Shown: piece after piece, positions 44,926 to 54,105 of the stretch | Layout of the letters: every line of letters starts with the position of its first letter | Numbering within the stretch: position 1 is the stretch's first letter | NCBI GenBank assembly: GCA_016124445.1 | Contig: WGNR01000016.1 | Coordinates: forward strand, 62,001-126,000 | Direction of reading: 5' to 3' | Source of the DNA: a bacterium | GTDB lineage: Bacteria; Planctomycetota; Planctomycetia; Pirellulales; Pirellulaceae | DNA: 64,000 bases | Notes under the pieces: generated by a model | The model's database searches: none | Told to the model about the DNA's origin: nothing | What the model saw: the letters and a program-made list of their open reading frames with translations, nothing else | Position numbers and translations under genes: made by a program

Positions 44926-46821
44926 ATGATTTGCAAGCGATTGCATCCAGTCGCGATCTTTCTGCTTTCCGCCGTTTCAGCATTGCTGAACCTACCTTCG
45001 GTCGCCCTGGCTCAAGCCCCAGTGGAACCTGCCGACCTGGCGCAAATCGTGGAAAACGCGAAGTCGGAATTCCAACCGATTACCGAAGAACAGGTCGCTA
45101 CGGCCAAGCAAACGTTGAAAACAAAGCTTGCCGCAGCCGAAAAGTTCCTGTCCAAGGGGTCGGCGGCCAATGCGAAGGCCTGGAAAGCCTTTCTGCATTG
45201 GGATGAACTGGAAAAACAACTCGCTGCCGAGCAGCCCGACATGCGATCGTTAGAGGAAGTCTACCGGAAGTTTCGCGGGTCGTATGCGGGGCTTGACAAG
45301 TCGCAAATCGTCGAAGCTCGAAAGGCACTAAGGACTTACATCAACCTGGAGTACTTCCATCAGGTGAAGCAGTATCCTCAGATGTACGAAATGCAGCTGA
45401 AGACACTCAGCGAAGCTCTCGGCCGGTACGTTAACGAAGCGACCGAGAAAGATGCCGAAGTGATCGGCCCCATTCTTGGCTGGCTAGAACAAGGCAACCA
45501 GGTGCCCAACCTGATCAAGTCGATCCGGAAGGACCTCGATCACCCGAACCTCTTTGTTTCCATTTCTCACAACCTAGTGGCCAGTGGGGTTCGTCGACAT
45601 GTCGATCAAACGAATCCGGTTCGCGAAGTGATTCTGGGTACCAACGTCCGCGGCACCGCTCACATGGTGGGCGACGTCGATGTGCGATTCGTTCCCAGCA
45701 ATACGCAAGGCCTGATCGAATTGATTCTGAAGGGAACCGTGACCAGCAAGAACGTCGGCACGAATGGTCCGGCCACGATTCATTCGACAGGGCACAGTAA
45801 CGTCACGGCTACCAAAGTCTTGATGTTCAATGGCAAAGAACTAGCAGCCCAGTCCGCAACCGCCGACGCGACTACGCGAACGACTTACACCGGCATTTAT
45901 GCAGGGGGTGCCGTTGCCCAGCGCGTCGCTACCAATCGGGCCTACGAGAAAAAAGGGCAAGCCGAGGCGATCGCCGCTCAGCGGACCGAAGCCCGGCTAG
46001 AGGAGAACTTCGACAATCAAACTTTGGACCTATTGGCCGATGCGAATACCCGCCTCGAAGAGAAACTCATGCGTCCGCTGAACGGACGCGATGCGTATCC
46101 TCAGGAGTTGAACGTTTCGACAACTCCGAAGAGCCTGGACCTGAAGGTAATGTATGCTGGTCAGTCGCAACTGGCGGCCCCGGACGCCGTACCGGAAGTC
46201 GACGATCCCCAGGCCGATTTCACGGTTCGATTGCACGAATCGATCATTCACAACTACGGCGAAGTGTTCCTGGGCGGCGTTAAATTGACCGATGAAAAGC
46301 TGGTCGAGTTGCTCGAAAAACGGGGCGCTGAGGTTCCCGAAGAATTGAAGATCACCCCTGATACCGATCCCTGGTCGATTACCTTCGATTACACCAGCCC
46401 GATCCAGGTCGACTTCAACAACGATACCGTCAAAATTGGTATCCGCGGCCGCCAATTTACCCGCGGCGAAAGCGAAGTGAACCGTACCATCTCGATCAGT
46501 GCCGACTACAAGATCGAAAAGGGGGCGGAAGGGACGACACTTACTCGCACCGGCGACGTGGTCGTCGACTTCCCCACTCAGCAGCGACTCGGCCCGCTGG
46601 ATCTGACGGCCAAGACATTCCTTCGCAAGAAGTTCGAGGCGGTCTTCAAGGAAGAGATCGTGGGAGAAGGTATCAAACTGGAAGGCAAGTTGGAAAAGGC
46701 CGGAACGCTGAAGATTTCGACCTTGAGCGTTACCCCAGGCTGGTTTGTCGGAACCTGGAAACTGGAGCCTCCCAAGGCCGCGCCTACCGCTGCGAAGGAA
46801 ACCGCTTCTGTGGTAAAGTAG
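44926..46821 (+). CDS. Secreted planctomycete-type protein of unknown function
   Basis: A 631-residue exported protein. A Sec signal (MICKRLHPVAIFLLSAVSAL, cleavage at ALA-Q) is preceded by GAGGA 5 bp before the ATG. The mature part has helical segments around residues 30-200 and a beta-rich second half (PWSITFDYTSPIQVDFNNDT; KIGIRGRQFTRGESEVNRTI). Its C-terminus, TLKISTLSVTPGWFVGTWKL, is a single strand-rich motif. I recognise no family; homologues seem limited to planctomycetes. The 46875 gene follows 53 bp downstream. Confidence 0.65.
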   Translation: MICKRLHPVAIFLLSAVSALLNLPSVALAQAPVEPADLAQIVENAKSEFQPITEEQVATAKQTLKTKLAAAEKFLSKGSAANAKAWKAFLHWDELEKQLAAEQPDMRSLEEVYRKFRGSYAGLDKSQIVEARKALRTYINLEYFHQVKQYPQMYEMQLKTLSEALGRYVNEATEKDAEVIGPILGWLEQGNQVPNLIKSIRKDLDHPNLFVSISHNLVASGVRRHVDQTNPVREVILGTNVRGTAHMVGDVDVRFVPSNTQGLIELILKGTVTSKNVGTNGPATIHSTGHSNVTATKVLMFNGKELAAQSATADATTRTTYTGIYAGGAVAQRVATNRAYEKKGQAEAIAAQRTEARLEENFDNQTLDLLADANTRLEEKLMRPLNGRDAYPQELNVSTTPKSLDLKVMYAGQSQLAAPDAVPEVDDPQADFTVRLHESIIHNYGEVFLGGVKLTDEKLVELLEKRGAEVPEELKITPDTDPWSITFDYTSPIQVDFNNDTVKIGIRGRQFTRGESEVNRTISISADYKIEKGAEGTTLTRTGDVVVDFPTQQRLGPLDLTAKTFLRKKFEAVFKEEIVGEGIKLEGKLEKAGTLKISTLSVTPGWFVGTWKLEPPKAAPTAAKETASVVK

Positions 46822-46874
46822 GCGGGTAGTTCCCACTTTTTGGAACAACGACCCCTTACCGCGAAGGAGCCGCT

Positions 46875-47351
46875 ATGGAGCGTTGGGTAGAGATTCAGTT
46901 CGATTGTCTTCCGCTGCGTTCGATCGATCGGATGGACATTCCGATGGACGCCTCGCCGAAGTTCCAGCAGCATTGTCTTCGCGTGAAAGCGGCCATGGAG
47001 AAACATGGTTCGCACAATACCTACTATCTGCACAACGCCTGGTGTACCTACCATCTGTTGAATCATCCGCAGGACGGAATGATCCAGTTCTCGTTCCACG
47101 GAACCGTCATCACCGACGAGGCTGACATGGAGACGAAGGGAACGGACCTGAAAGTTGCGCTGATGAAAGAAACGTGTGCGTGGCTCTCGGAACCAATCGT
47201 GCATTGGTTCCAGGAAACGGTCCAGCGCAGCGTAGCCGTCGAGTTCGACCGTTACATCCAGGCAGGTGACCTGAAGAAGACCGAAGAACGTATCGCCAAG
47301 ATCAAAGCCGAGAGTGAATCAGGCGACAGCTTCTTGGGGATGTATCTGTAA
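46875..47351 (+). CDS. Conserved protein of unknown function
   Basis: A 158-residue cytoplasmic protein with no signal peptide. Parts such as RWVEIQFDCLPLRSIDRMDI, HNAWCTYHLLNHPQDGMIQF and SFHGTVITDEADMETKGTDL look well structured, and the C-terminus is a helix rich in Lys and Glu (DLKKTEERIAKIKAESESGD). Family not recognised. It follows the 44926 gene in the same direction and is closed by the inverted repeat at 47391-47585. Confidence 0.55.
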   Translation: MERWVEIQFDCLPLRSIDRMDIPMDASPKFQQHCLRVKAAMEKHGSHNTYYLHNAWCTYHLLNHPQDGMIQFSFHGTVITDEADMETKGTDLKVALMKETCAWLSEPIVHWFQETVQRSVAVEFDRYIQAGDLKKTEERIAKIKAESESGDSFLGMYL

Positions 47352-47390
47352 GACATCGCTCCCGGAATTCTCTTGCCAGAATGCATTTCT

Positions 47391-47585
47391 TAGGCCCGGA
47401 GGGCCGATCCAATGTAGCCAGGGGCGGCAGCCCCTGGAAACGGGATCTAAAACGTAAAAAGCCCTGGAAGGGCGACCCATCTTTGAAATGATGTTTGGGT
47501 CGCCCTTCCAGGGCTTTTGTTTATTGTTGGCATCACAACCAGGGGGTTACACCCCTGGCTACATTGGGTCGGCCTTGCAGGCCTA
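47391..47585. repeat. 195 bp nested inverted repeat acting as a bidirectional terminator
   Basis: The outer arms are TAGGCC...GGCCTA (47391-47396, 47580-47585) and CAATGTAGCCAGGGG with its complement CCCCTGGCTACATTGG further right. Inside lies the palindrome CCAGGGGCGGCAGCCCCTGG (47418-47437) and a perfect 19 bp stem: arms at 47461-47479 (GCCCTGGAAGGGCGACCCA) and 47496-47514. The stem is followed by TTTTGTTTATT and preceded by an A-run, so it can terminate transcription from either of the two convergent genes. A shorter relative lies at 51568-51665. Confidence 0.85.
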
Positions 47586-47620
47586 AGTGGAAATAGGATC
47601 CCGCCAGAGATTGACGACCC

Positions 47621-48955
47621 CTAGTCCTCCAGACCTGCCCAGTAGCCACCTTTGCCGTGGTCGAACATCGCTTCGACGCCCATTCGCGATTCGTCGAATT
47701 TACCGTCGCGGTAGACTTCTTTACCGCAAACCCAGGTGCGAACCGGCCAGCCGGTGACTTCGCGGCCCTCGAAAGGAGTCCAGCGGCACTTGGTTTCCAT
47801 TTGCGGGCCGCGGATCGTTTGGGTTTTGTTCATGTCGACCAGCACCAGGTCGGCATCGTAGCCGACTTCGATCCGTCCCTTTTCCAGGATGTCCCAGACC
47901 AATGCGGGGCCTTCACACATCCAGTGGACGACATCTTCCAGCGTGCATTTGTCCTTGGCGACCATATCCAGCATCAACGGCAACGCGGTATCGACGCCCG
48001 GCACGCCGCTGGGCGTGTCGGGGTATTTGCCGCACTTCTCGCCCCAGGTGTGCGGGGCGTGATCGGTCGCGACGATCTGGATCTTGTCGTCAAGTAACGC
48101 CTGAAAGAGTGCCTCGTTATCTTCCTTCGACTTGAGCGAAGGATTCATCTGAGCCAAGGTTCCCAGGTTCAGGTAGTCTTCGGTATTCAGGAACAAGTGG
48201 TGTGGTGTCACTTCGGCCGTGATCACGTCGCCATGGTCCTCGAATATTTCCACCGAAGCTCCACTGCTGACGTGGCAGATGTGCAGACGATGCTTGTATT
48301 CCAGAGCCAACTGACAGGCTCGTTTGACCGAGGAGACTTCCGCTTCGACGCTACGGATCTTCGAGTGATCCACCACATTGCGGGTGCCCGCCAATTCCTG
48401 CTTCATCTTTTCGATGATCGATTCGTCCTCGGCATGGACAGCAATCGGCAGCTTGGTTTCCGCGAAGATCGCTTCCAGCAGGCCCGGATCGGTCAGGGCC
48501 ATATCGCCGGTGCTGCTTCCCATGTAAATCTTGATGCCAGGTGTACGGGTCGCTGTTTTCAGCTCTTCCATGTTCTGCAGCGTGGCGCCGATGAAGAACC
48601 CGTAATTCACGATGCTTTTGTTGGCGGCCAGCGTCAGCTTTTCTTCCAACAGCTTCTGCGAAACGGTGCCTGGAATCGTATTGGGCATGTCCAGAAAGGT
48701 GGTGATTCCACCCTTGGCACAGGCTCGGCTACCGCTACGGAGGTCTTCTTTGCTGGTCAGACCCGGATCACGCATGTGAACGTGGGCATCGATTACGCCA
48801 GGGAGCAGGGTCATGCCGTAGGCATAGACGGTCTCGTCGACTTTGACCGATTCGGCCGGATCGATGTCAGCGATCTGGGCACCATCGATCAGAACGGACG
48901 TTTTCTGGGGTCCATCCGGCAATACTACCGTGGCGTTCTTAATCAGCGTTTTCAT
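47621..48955 (-). CDS. pyrC: Dihydroorotase, class I type
   Basis: A 444-residue metal-dependent amidohydrolase of pyrimidine synthesis, closing carbamoyl-aspartate to dihydroorotate. The metal site is LLPGVIDAHVHMRDPGLTSK (His-x-His), with FLDMPNTIPG, GIKIYMGSSTGDM (position of the carboxylated Lys), LPIAVHAEDES, LHICHVSSGASVEIFEDHGD, TPHHLFLN and the catalytic VATDHAPHTWGEK. All ligands are present. The region 48956-49356 upstream is 401 bp without a gene. Confidence 0.92.
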   Translation of the reverse strand: MKTLIKNATVVLPDGPQKTSVLIDGAQIADIDPAESVKVDETVYAYGMTLLPGVIDAHVHMRDPGLTSKEDLRSGSRACAKGGITTFLDMPNTIPGTVSQKLLEEKLTLAANKSIVNYGFFIGATLQNMEELKTATRTPGIKIYMGSSTGDMALTDPGLLEAIFAETKLPIAVHAEDESIIEKMKQELAGTRNVVDHSKIRSVEAEVSSVKRACQLALEYKHRLHICHVSSGASVEIFEDHGDVITAEVTPHHLFLNTEDYLNLGTLAQMNPSLKSKEDNEALFQALLDDKIQIVATDHAPHTWGEKCGKYPDTPSGVPGVDTALPLMLDMVAKDKCTLEDVVHWMCEGPALVWDILEKGRIEVGYDADLVLVDMNKTQTIRGPQMETKCRWTPFEGREVTGWPVRTWVCGKEVYRDGKFDESRMGVEAMFDHGKGGYWAGLED

Positions 48956-49356
48956 TCAATATCCTGCGGTCGAAAACGATAGGCCCACGCAATAGTAGGG
49001 GTGGCCGACCCGAAAGAAATCCGTCGGCATTGAACGTGGGGAGCGAGATTGTGTTGGCAATGGACTGGGTCACGGGAGCTTAGCGAGATCCCCAACTCCA
49101 GGCGTAAACGACTACTATAAGAAGTTTTGCCCCCTCGTGAAAGCGGTCCGGGCTCGATGCGCCGCACGACGACTGCCCAGGGGGAGTTACCCTTTTAGGG
49201 CCCTCACAATTAAAATAAGTGAGTTGATGATAACTACCCTGCCGGAAGCTGCGTAAACTGGCACCGTTTGTCCTGGATGCTGGTAGCCATGCTGGCCGAT
49301 CCCACTAACGAGGAACGAAACCCCTTCCCCCCCGCGAAGGTTCGATTAAAACGGTC
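48956..49356. other. Gene-poor divergent gap between pyrC and the hemX-like gene
   Basis: This 401 bp region separates two divergent genes and must contain both promoters. I see no convincing open frame, hairpin with T-run, or sigma70-like pair. It is mixed in composition and shows no repeats shared with other parts of the window. Confidence 0.4.
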
Positions 49357-50244
49357 ATGCTGTCTGGGATCACTCTTTTTATTGTTGCCGCCAGTTACCT
49401 GATTGCGCTGGGGCTGGAAATTGCGCGGCTGATACTGGGCAATCGCCCGCCTGCCATCGTGCCCGTCATCTTCGCCATCGTGGGACTGGCCGCCCATACG
49501 CTCAATCTAATCGGCGAGCAGCACGGCTTGATCGAGTCGGGCCCGATCACCTCGTGGCACCAGTGGTGCCTGATGGCGGCCTGGGTTTTGGCTTCGCTCT
49601 ATTTGATTGCCGGTTTCGCCCAGCCAGGCACGTCCCTGGGATTGTTTCTGCTGCCGCTGGTGTTGCTGCTGGTGGGTGTCGCCTACGTGATGGACCGGGT
49701 CGCTCCTTTTGAAGCGGAAGCGTCGACCGAAACTTGGCTCGCCATCCATGCCAGCGCTTTGTTGGCTGGCACTGTAGTGGTGATGCTTGGTTTTGTCTCC
49801 GGAATCATGTACCTGATCCAGTCGTACCGCCTGAAACACAAAATGCTTTCCAGCGAAGGCTTCAAGCTGCCTAGCCTGGAATGGTTGGAAACGACCAACC
49901 GCCGGGCGTTGATCGTTTCGACATGCCTGATTGCCTGCGGAATGCTTGCCGGCATTTTGTTGAAGGTCGATCGTAATAGCTTTCCCTGGACCGATCCGGT
50001 CATCTGGAGTTCGGCGATTCTGTTTTTGTGGCTGCTGGCCGAGATGATCTTCGAGGTGGTCTATCGTCCGGCTCGACGAGGTCAGAAGGTCGCTTACCTG
50101 ACGATGGCAAATTTTGTCTTCCTGATGCTGGTGCTGGGACTGGTGCTGTTCGGTCCTTCGAAGCATGCCCGCAACCTGGAAAACACGGCCCAAGTTACCA
50201 GTGCCGTCGATTCGCCCGCCGGCGCAAGGAGCATCATCCAATGA
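49357..50244 (+). CDS. HemX/CcsA-like cytochrome c assembly membrane protein
   Basis: A 295-residue protein with about eight membrane helices, starting LSGITLFIVAASYLIALGLE. The pieces WHQWCLMAAWVLASLYLIAG, AIHASALLAGTVVVMLGFVS and SLEWLETTNRRALIVSTCLI fit the cytochrome c assembly/HemX family. The Trp-rich haem-handling signature of true CcsA is not evident, which favours HemX, a membrane protein that tunes HemA levels. Its TGA overlaps the ATG of hemA (ATGA, 50241-50244), so translation is coupled. Confidence 0.78.
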   Translation: MLSGITLFIVAASYLIALGLEIARLILGNRPPAIVPVIFAIVGLAAHTLNLIGEQHGLIESGPITSWHQWCLMAAWVLASLYLIAGFAQPGTSLGLFLLPLVLLLVGVAYVMDRVAPFEAEASTETWLAIHASALLAGTVVVMLGFVSGIMYLIQSYRLKHKMLSSEGFKLPSLEWLETTNRRALIVSTCLIACGMLAGILLKVDRNSFPWTDPVIWSSAILFLWLLAEMIFEVVYRPARRGQKVAYLTMANFVFLMLVLGLVLFGPSKHARNLENTAQVTSAVDSPAGARSIIQ

Positions 50245-51512
50245 AGCTCCACATGATTGGCTGCAGCCACCACAACGCGAATGTCGAAGTTCGCGAGCGA
50301 CTGGCGTTTACCCCGGAACAGGCCCGCCAGGCGATGCTCCTGTTGCGGCAAACCTTTCCGGAGATGGAATCGGTCATCCTTTCGACCTGCAATCGAACCG
50401 AGCTATACACGGCCTCGATCGATCCGACCCAGTTTCCCACCCATCACGACATGGTCGACTTCCTGGCCCAGTTCCATCACCTGGAATCGGAAGCGATTTT
50501 CGACAACGTGCTGGAGCGAACCGGCGAAGATGTCGTGCGGCACCTGTTCACTGTGGCAGCCAGTTTAGACAGCATGGTCGTCGGGGAAGCTCAGATTCTG
50601 TCCCAGGTCAAACAGGCCTACGAGATGGCGACCGATGCCGATTGTGCCGGAACGCTGACGCACAGCGTGTTTCAGGCTGCGATCCATGTCGCCAAACGGG
50701 TGCACAACGAAACGAACATCCACCAGAAACGGGTCAGCATTCCGAGCGTGGCGGTGGGTGAGTTCGCTTCGAGCATCTTCGATCGATTCGACGACAAGAA
50801 GGTGCTGATCATCGGCGCCGGTGAAATGGGCGAGGAAACACTCAACTACCTGCGCGACATGGGTGTGCGTGACTTTAGCGTCGTGAACCGTAACCTCGAA
50901 CGGGGACAGAAGCTGGCCGAAGCGTTCAATGCCAATGCATTCCCTTGGACCGAACTGACGAGGCAACTCGTTCGGGCCGACGTGGTGATCAGCACGACCG
51001 GGGCGACCGAGCCGATTATCACCTACGAGCAATTCCAAGAGGTCGAAGCGAAACGCTATCAAAAGGCGATGTTCGTTCTCGACCTGGCGATTCCCCGTGA
51101 CTTCGACCCGAAGATCGGCGATTGCGTCGGTGTCTACCTGTTTTCAATCGACGACCTGCAAAAGGCCTGTGAAAAGAACCGCAAGGCCCGCGAACTGGAA
51201 TGGCCCAAGGCAGAAAAGATTGTCGAGGTCGAAACGGTCAAGTTCATGGCGGACCTGCACCACCGAGCGACCGGCCCGACGATCAAACGCCTGAAGCAAG
51301 CGGCCAACGAGATCAAGCAGGAAGAACTCAAACGTCTATTGAACAAGATGGACGAGGTCGACCCTAAGCTGCAAAACGAAATCGAACGCTCATTCGACCG
51401 ACTGGTGAACAAGCTCTTGCACCCGCCGTTGGAATCGCTTCGCGACGATATCGAAAGCGGCGAACCGGGCGGATTATTAGACGCGCTGAAGCGTTTGTTC
51501 CGGCTAGATTAG
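50241..51512 (+). CDS. hemA: Glutamyl-tRNA reductase
   Basis: A 423-residue HemA that reduces glutamyl-tRNA to glutamate semialdehyde, the first committed step of tetrapyrrole synthesis. The catalytic Cys50 is in VILSTCNRTELY. GEAQILSQVKQAYEMA and the NADPH-binding VLIIGAGEMGEETLNYLRDM follow, then the long dimerisation helix near the C-terminus (KRLKQAANEIKQEELKRLLN). The start at 50241 gives MIGCSHHNANVEVRERLAFT, the standard N-terminus. Coupled to the HemX-like gene. Confidence 0.95.
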   Translation: MKLHMIGCSHHNANVEVRERLAFTPEQARQAMLLLRQTFPEMESVILSTCNRTELYTASIDPTQFPTHHDMVDFLAQFHHLESEAIFDNVLERTGEDVVRHLFTVAASLDSMVVGEAQILSQVKQAYEMATDADCAGTLTHSVFQAAIHVAKRVHNETNIHQKRVSIPSVAVGEFASSIFDRFDDKKVLIIGAGEMGEETLNYLRDMGVRDFSVVNRNLERGQKLAEAFNANAFPWTELTRQLVRADVVISTTGATEPIITYEQFQEVEAKRYQKAMFVLDLAIPRDFDPKIGDCVGVYLFSIDDLQKACEKNRKARELEWPKAEKIVEVETVKFMADLHHRATGPTIKRLKQAANEIKQEELKRLLNKMDEVDPKLQNEIERSFDRLVNKLLHPPLESLRDDIESGEPGGLLDALKRLFRLD

Positions 51513-51567
51513 TTGAGAGTGTCGAATTTGACGTGACTTTCTTAAGCGCCAACGGGGCAGCCGATAA

Positions 51568-51665
51568 TAGCCAGGGGCGTCCCCTGGAAATGATGCCCTA
51601 AACAAATCAAGCCCCGAAAGGGCGGCCGAAGTACAAATGGTACGTTTCGGTCGACCCTTTGGGGC
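51568..51665. repeat. Dispersed inverted repeat, related to the 47.4 kb element
   Basis: CCAGGGGCGTCCCCTGG (51571-51587) is a perfect palindrome matching that in the 47.4 kb element. A second hairpin has arms GCCCCGAAAGGGCGGCCGAA (51611-51630) and TTCGGTCGACCCTTTGGGGC (51646-51665) with three mismatches. It lies between the convergent hemA and DUF932-like genes and probably serves as terminator. Confidence 0.75.
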
Positions 51666-51692
51666 TGACATTTCGGATGAACTTTGCTTGCC

Positions 51693-52763
51693 TCAGTTCA
51701 ATTGAAAGTTCGACGAATCTTCCTCTTTCACAAAGAAGTCGGCAAATTCCGAGCCTTCGTTGGCGGTGCCTTCCATGTCGTATTCGTCGGAGATTAAGCT
51801 GCCGATGTAAGCCTGTAGCGTGCGCGATGAGGCTTCGTCGGCATGGTGCGTGGCGACCTCGCTGGCGAAGTTGACCAAGTCGTACACGCGGCACTTGGCC
51901 GGCAATACCCGCAAACGTTTTTCGCTCAGTGCGTCGAGGTTCGTCAGGCCATACAGTTCGTTCATGCGGCCGGTCATCCGATGAAAATCGGTCAACACGC
52001 TTGACTTGCTGAACGACTTCGAGCGATCCCACTTGAAGAGCAGCTTGTAAAGCTTGTTGCATTCGTTGAGCGAAGCCCACGAAGTTTGCGAGCTTTCAAA
52101 CCGCTGCCGCAAACCGGCGTACCCTTCGCCATTGTCGTAGCTTTCGAGGGCTCGGCTGATGCAGTGGCCGATGTCTTTGCCCAGGCTGATATCGCTGCGG
52201 AACGCTCGGCTGTAACCGATCGCCCCGTTGCTGCACAGCATTCGCAAAAACGAAAGATAAATCTTCGGCTGGCTGAAACCATCGATCGGGGTTTCCATGA
52301 CGAAGCGATGCTTGAAGCGGTCGCCGCCAATTTCAAAGTCACAGTCGCCGCTGCGAGGCCGATGCGTACTGGTGATGACTCCTTCGCTGTATTTGATCTC
52401 TTTGCCACCGTAATGATCCAGGAGACCCTGCACTTCGTCATGGGTGATCACCGGCCGCTTGGGATTGCTGACCGACAGCAGACGCAGGCCTTTGGTACCA
52501 CGTTCCAGGCAGAAGCGAACCGAGTCGTTCGGGGCCCGCTCTGAGATGCGCTGAAAGACTTCGCCATGATCGAAGTAGCGAAACACGCTTTCAGAAAAGC
52601 CGAACCGCATGAACATCGACTTCCAGAATCGGCGAGTCGGGCGAACCGTTTCGCCGTTAAGTTCCAGGCTGTTTACCATAATGCGGCCTGACTTCTGGTC
52701 CCGTTGGGCCTGAACGCGAAAGTCACGAACGCGAGCGTATCCGTATTCAAAGTTCCATTTCAT
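51693..52763 (-). CDS. DUF932-like protein
   Basis: A 356-residue soluble protein. The centre FLRMLCSNGAIGYSRAFRSD resembles the conserved 'C-x-N-G' region of DUF932 (phage/plasmid-like) proteins, and RVLPAKCRVYDLVNFASEVA is another typical helix. The family's role is unknown; some members lie on plasmids or near DNA-repair genes. It is 127 bp downstream of the helicase gene and likely functions with it. Assignment tentative. Confidence 0.5.
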   Translation of the reverse strand: MKWNFEYGYARVRDFRVQAQRDQKSGRIMVNSLELNGETVRPTRRFWKSMFMRFGFSESVFRYFDHGEVFQRISERAPNDSVRFCLERGTKGLRLLSVSNPKRPVITHDEVQGLLDHYGGKEIKYSEGVITSTHRPRSGDCDFEIGGDRFKHRFVMETPIDGFSQPKIYLSFLRMLCSNGAIGYSRAFRSDISLGKDIGHCISRALESYDNGEGYAGLRQRFESSQTSWASLNECNKLYKLLFKWDRSKSFSKSSVLTDFHRMTGRMNELYGLTNLDALSEKRLRVLPAKCRVYDLVNFASEVATHHADEASSRTLQAYIGSLISDEYDMEGTANEGSEFADFFVKEEDSSNFQLN

Positions 52764-52808
52764 CGCAAGGGCTCCAATTCAATACAGGGTCTGGTTTTGG
52801 GAATTCCT

Positions 52809-52846
52809 GTTCCCTCTTCCCCGGAGAACGAAAGGGAAGAGGGGAC
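52809..52846. repeat. GC-rich hairpin between helicase and DUF932-like genes
   Basis: The sequences GTTCCCTCTTCCC and GGGAAGAGGGGAC are near-perfect arms around a loop of a dozen bases. It resembles the repeat at 32544-32590. On the minus-strand transcript it would form a stable hairpin, without a T-run. Confidence 0.6.
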
Positions 52847-52890
52847 GCGGAAGGAGGTTCTGGTGGTGTGCTGCTGGAGAGCGGAAGCGT

Positions 52891-54105
52891 TTAAAACCGA
52901 TTCCGCCGCTCATCCCACATCGGCCGTGTCTCTTTCAAGGCGGCGACCAGCTTCGGCAGTTTGACGTCGGTACCGGCGATCAGGCGGCGCGATCGCATAC
53001 TGATCGCTTCGATCTGGCGGTTCATCTTGAGGCTGTTCCACCGATCGCCGGCCCAGACGTATTGCTCGATAGCCGAAGCAGTTTTCAGAATCGGGTGCGG
53101 CGTCTGTTGGCACTGCACCACTTGCTTGACAGGCAGATCATCATGCTTGCGGAAGACTCGCCCGCACATCTGAATGGTGCAGGCCTTACTCGAAGGGCGG
53201 CAGAAAACAGTCTTCAGGTCAGGACAATCGAACCCTTCGGTCAGAATGTTCATGTTGATCAAGACCTGAGTCTTGCCTGCCACGAAGTCAGCCAGTTGCC
53301 GATCGCGATCGCTTTTGGCGGTCACGATTTCGCTGCGAATGCCACGCAAGGTCAGTTCCTGCTGGCACTCGACACATTGGTCGTGGCGGTGGAAGAAGAC
53401 AATCGACTTCCCCCACCGCTGGATGTCCGCCGCATAGAACTCGGCGACGGCTCCCGGGGTATATTCTGGAATGGTGTAGTGATGGTATTGGCTCAAGTAG
53501 CCATCTTGAATGAGCTGATGAATGCCAGCGTCGCGGATCACGTGATCGAAGCAAAGCTTCACCCGGTCGCAGCGAAACGGCGTGGCGGTCAGCCCCAGAA
53601 TGTATTGTGGGCGAATCGAACAGTGCAGATTGGCCATGCTCATGGCGGCATCGTGCTGGGCTTCGTCGACAATCAGCATATCGACCTTGGGAGGGTCTTT
53701 GTCGAACATCGAGATCAGTTCCAACTTCACATCGAAGCCGCGAGCCAGGTTTTCGGCCTGGGCTTGCTTTAGCAGATTGCGTCGCATGGCGACCCAGCCG
53801 ATCGAGAGGCCGAAGTGTTTTTGCATCCACTGGGCGATCGCCAGGCCCATGACTGTTTTGCCGCTGCCGGTTGGGCTTTCGATCAAGACGGAAGCACTCG
53901 AGCCGGCGAATTCGTCGAAGGGATCGGCACTGGCCGAAAGAAGAGATTTGATGGCCTTGGTCGCGATTCGCTGCTGGTAAGGACGGGGCTGGGCATCGAC
54001 TCCCTCGAACAGATCTTCCAGCACGGCCAGTTCCGCAAATGCCGATTTCGTTTCGACCGAATCTTCCACCCAACTATCCGATGGCAGGCCAATTCCAGTA
54101 GCCAT
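52891..54105 (-). CDS. SF2 DEAD/DEAH-box helicase
   Basis: A 404-residue superfamily 2 helicase with all motifs: RPYQQRIATKAI (Q-like), SPTGSGKTVMGLAIAQWM (Walker A, residues 77-84), VDMLIVDEAQHDAAMSMANL (DEAQ, 147-150), LGLTATPFRCDRVKL, SIVFFHRHDQCVECQQEL, LINMNILTEGFDCPDLKTVF (motif V), and QMCGRVFRKHDDLPVKQV (motif VI, Arg finger). Spacing is like the XPB/SSL2 and UvrB-type groups. ATG at 54105 has GGGAG 9 bp upstream. Paired with a DUF932-like protein. Role unknown: repair, plasmid maintenance or defence are possibilities. Confidence 0.85.
   Translation of the reverse strand: MATGIGLPSDSWVEDSVETKSAFAELAVLEDLFEGVDAQPRPYQQRIATKAIKSLLSASADPFDEFAGSSASVLIESPTGSGKTVMGLAIAQWMQKHFGLSIGWVAMRRNLLKQAQAENLARGFDVKLELISMFDKDPPKVDMLIVDEAQHDAAMSMANLHCSIRPQYILGLTATPFRCDRVKLCFDHVIRDAGIHQLIQDGYLSQYHHYTIPEYTPGAVAEFYAADIQRWGKSIVFFHRHDQCVECQQELTLRGIRSEIVTAKSDRDRQLADFVAGKTQVLINMNILTEGFDCPDLKTVFCRPSSKACTIQMCGRVFRKHDDLPVKQVVQCQQTPHPILKTASAIEQYVWAGDRWNSLKMNRQIEAISMRSRRLIAGTDVKLPKLVAALKETRPMWDERRNRF

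Noticed and set aside
48956..49356. Riboswitch or attenuator before pyrC or the hemX-like gene
   Set aside because: No hairpin with a T-run and no conserved aptamer-like sequence could be recognised.
51693..54105. Prophage or plasmid remnant around the helicase and DUF932-like genes
   Set aside because: No integrase, structural phage gene, replication origin or attachment duplication is visible, and flanking genes are housekeeping.
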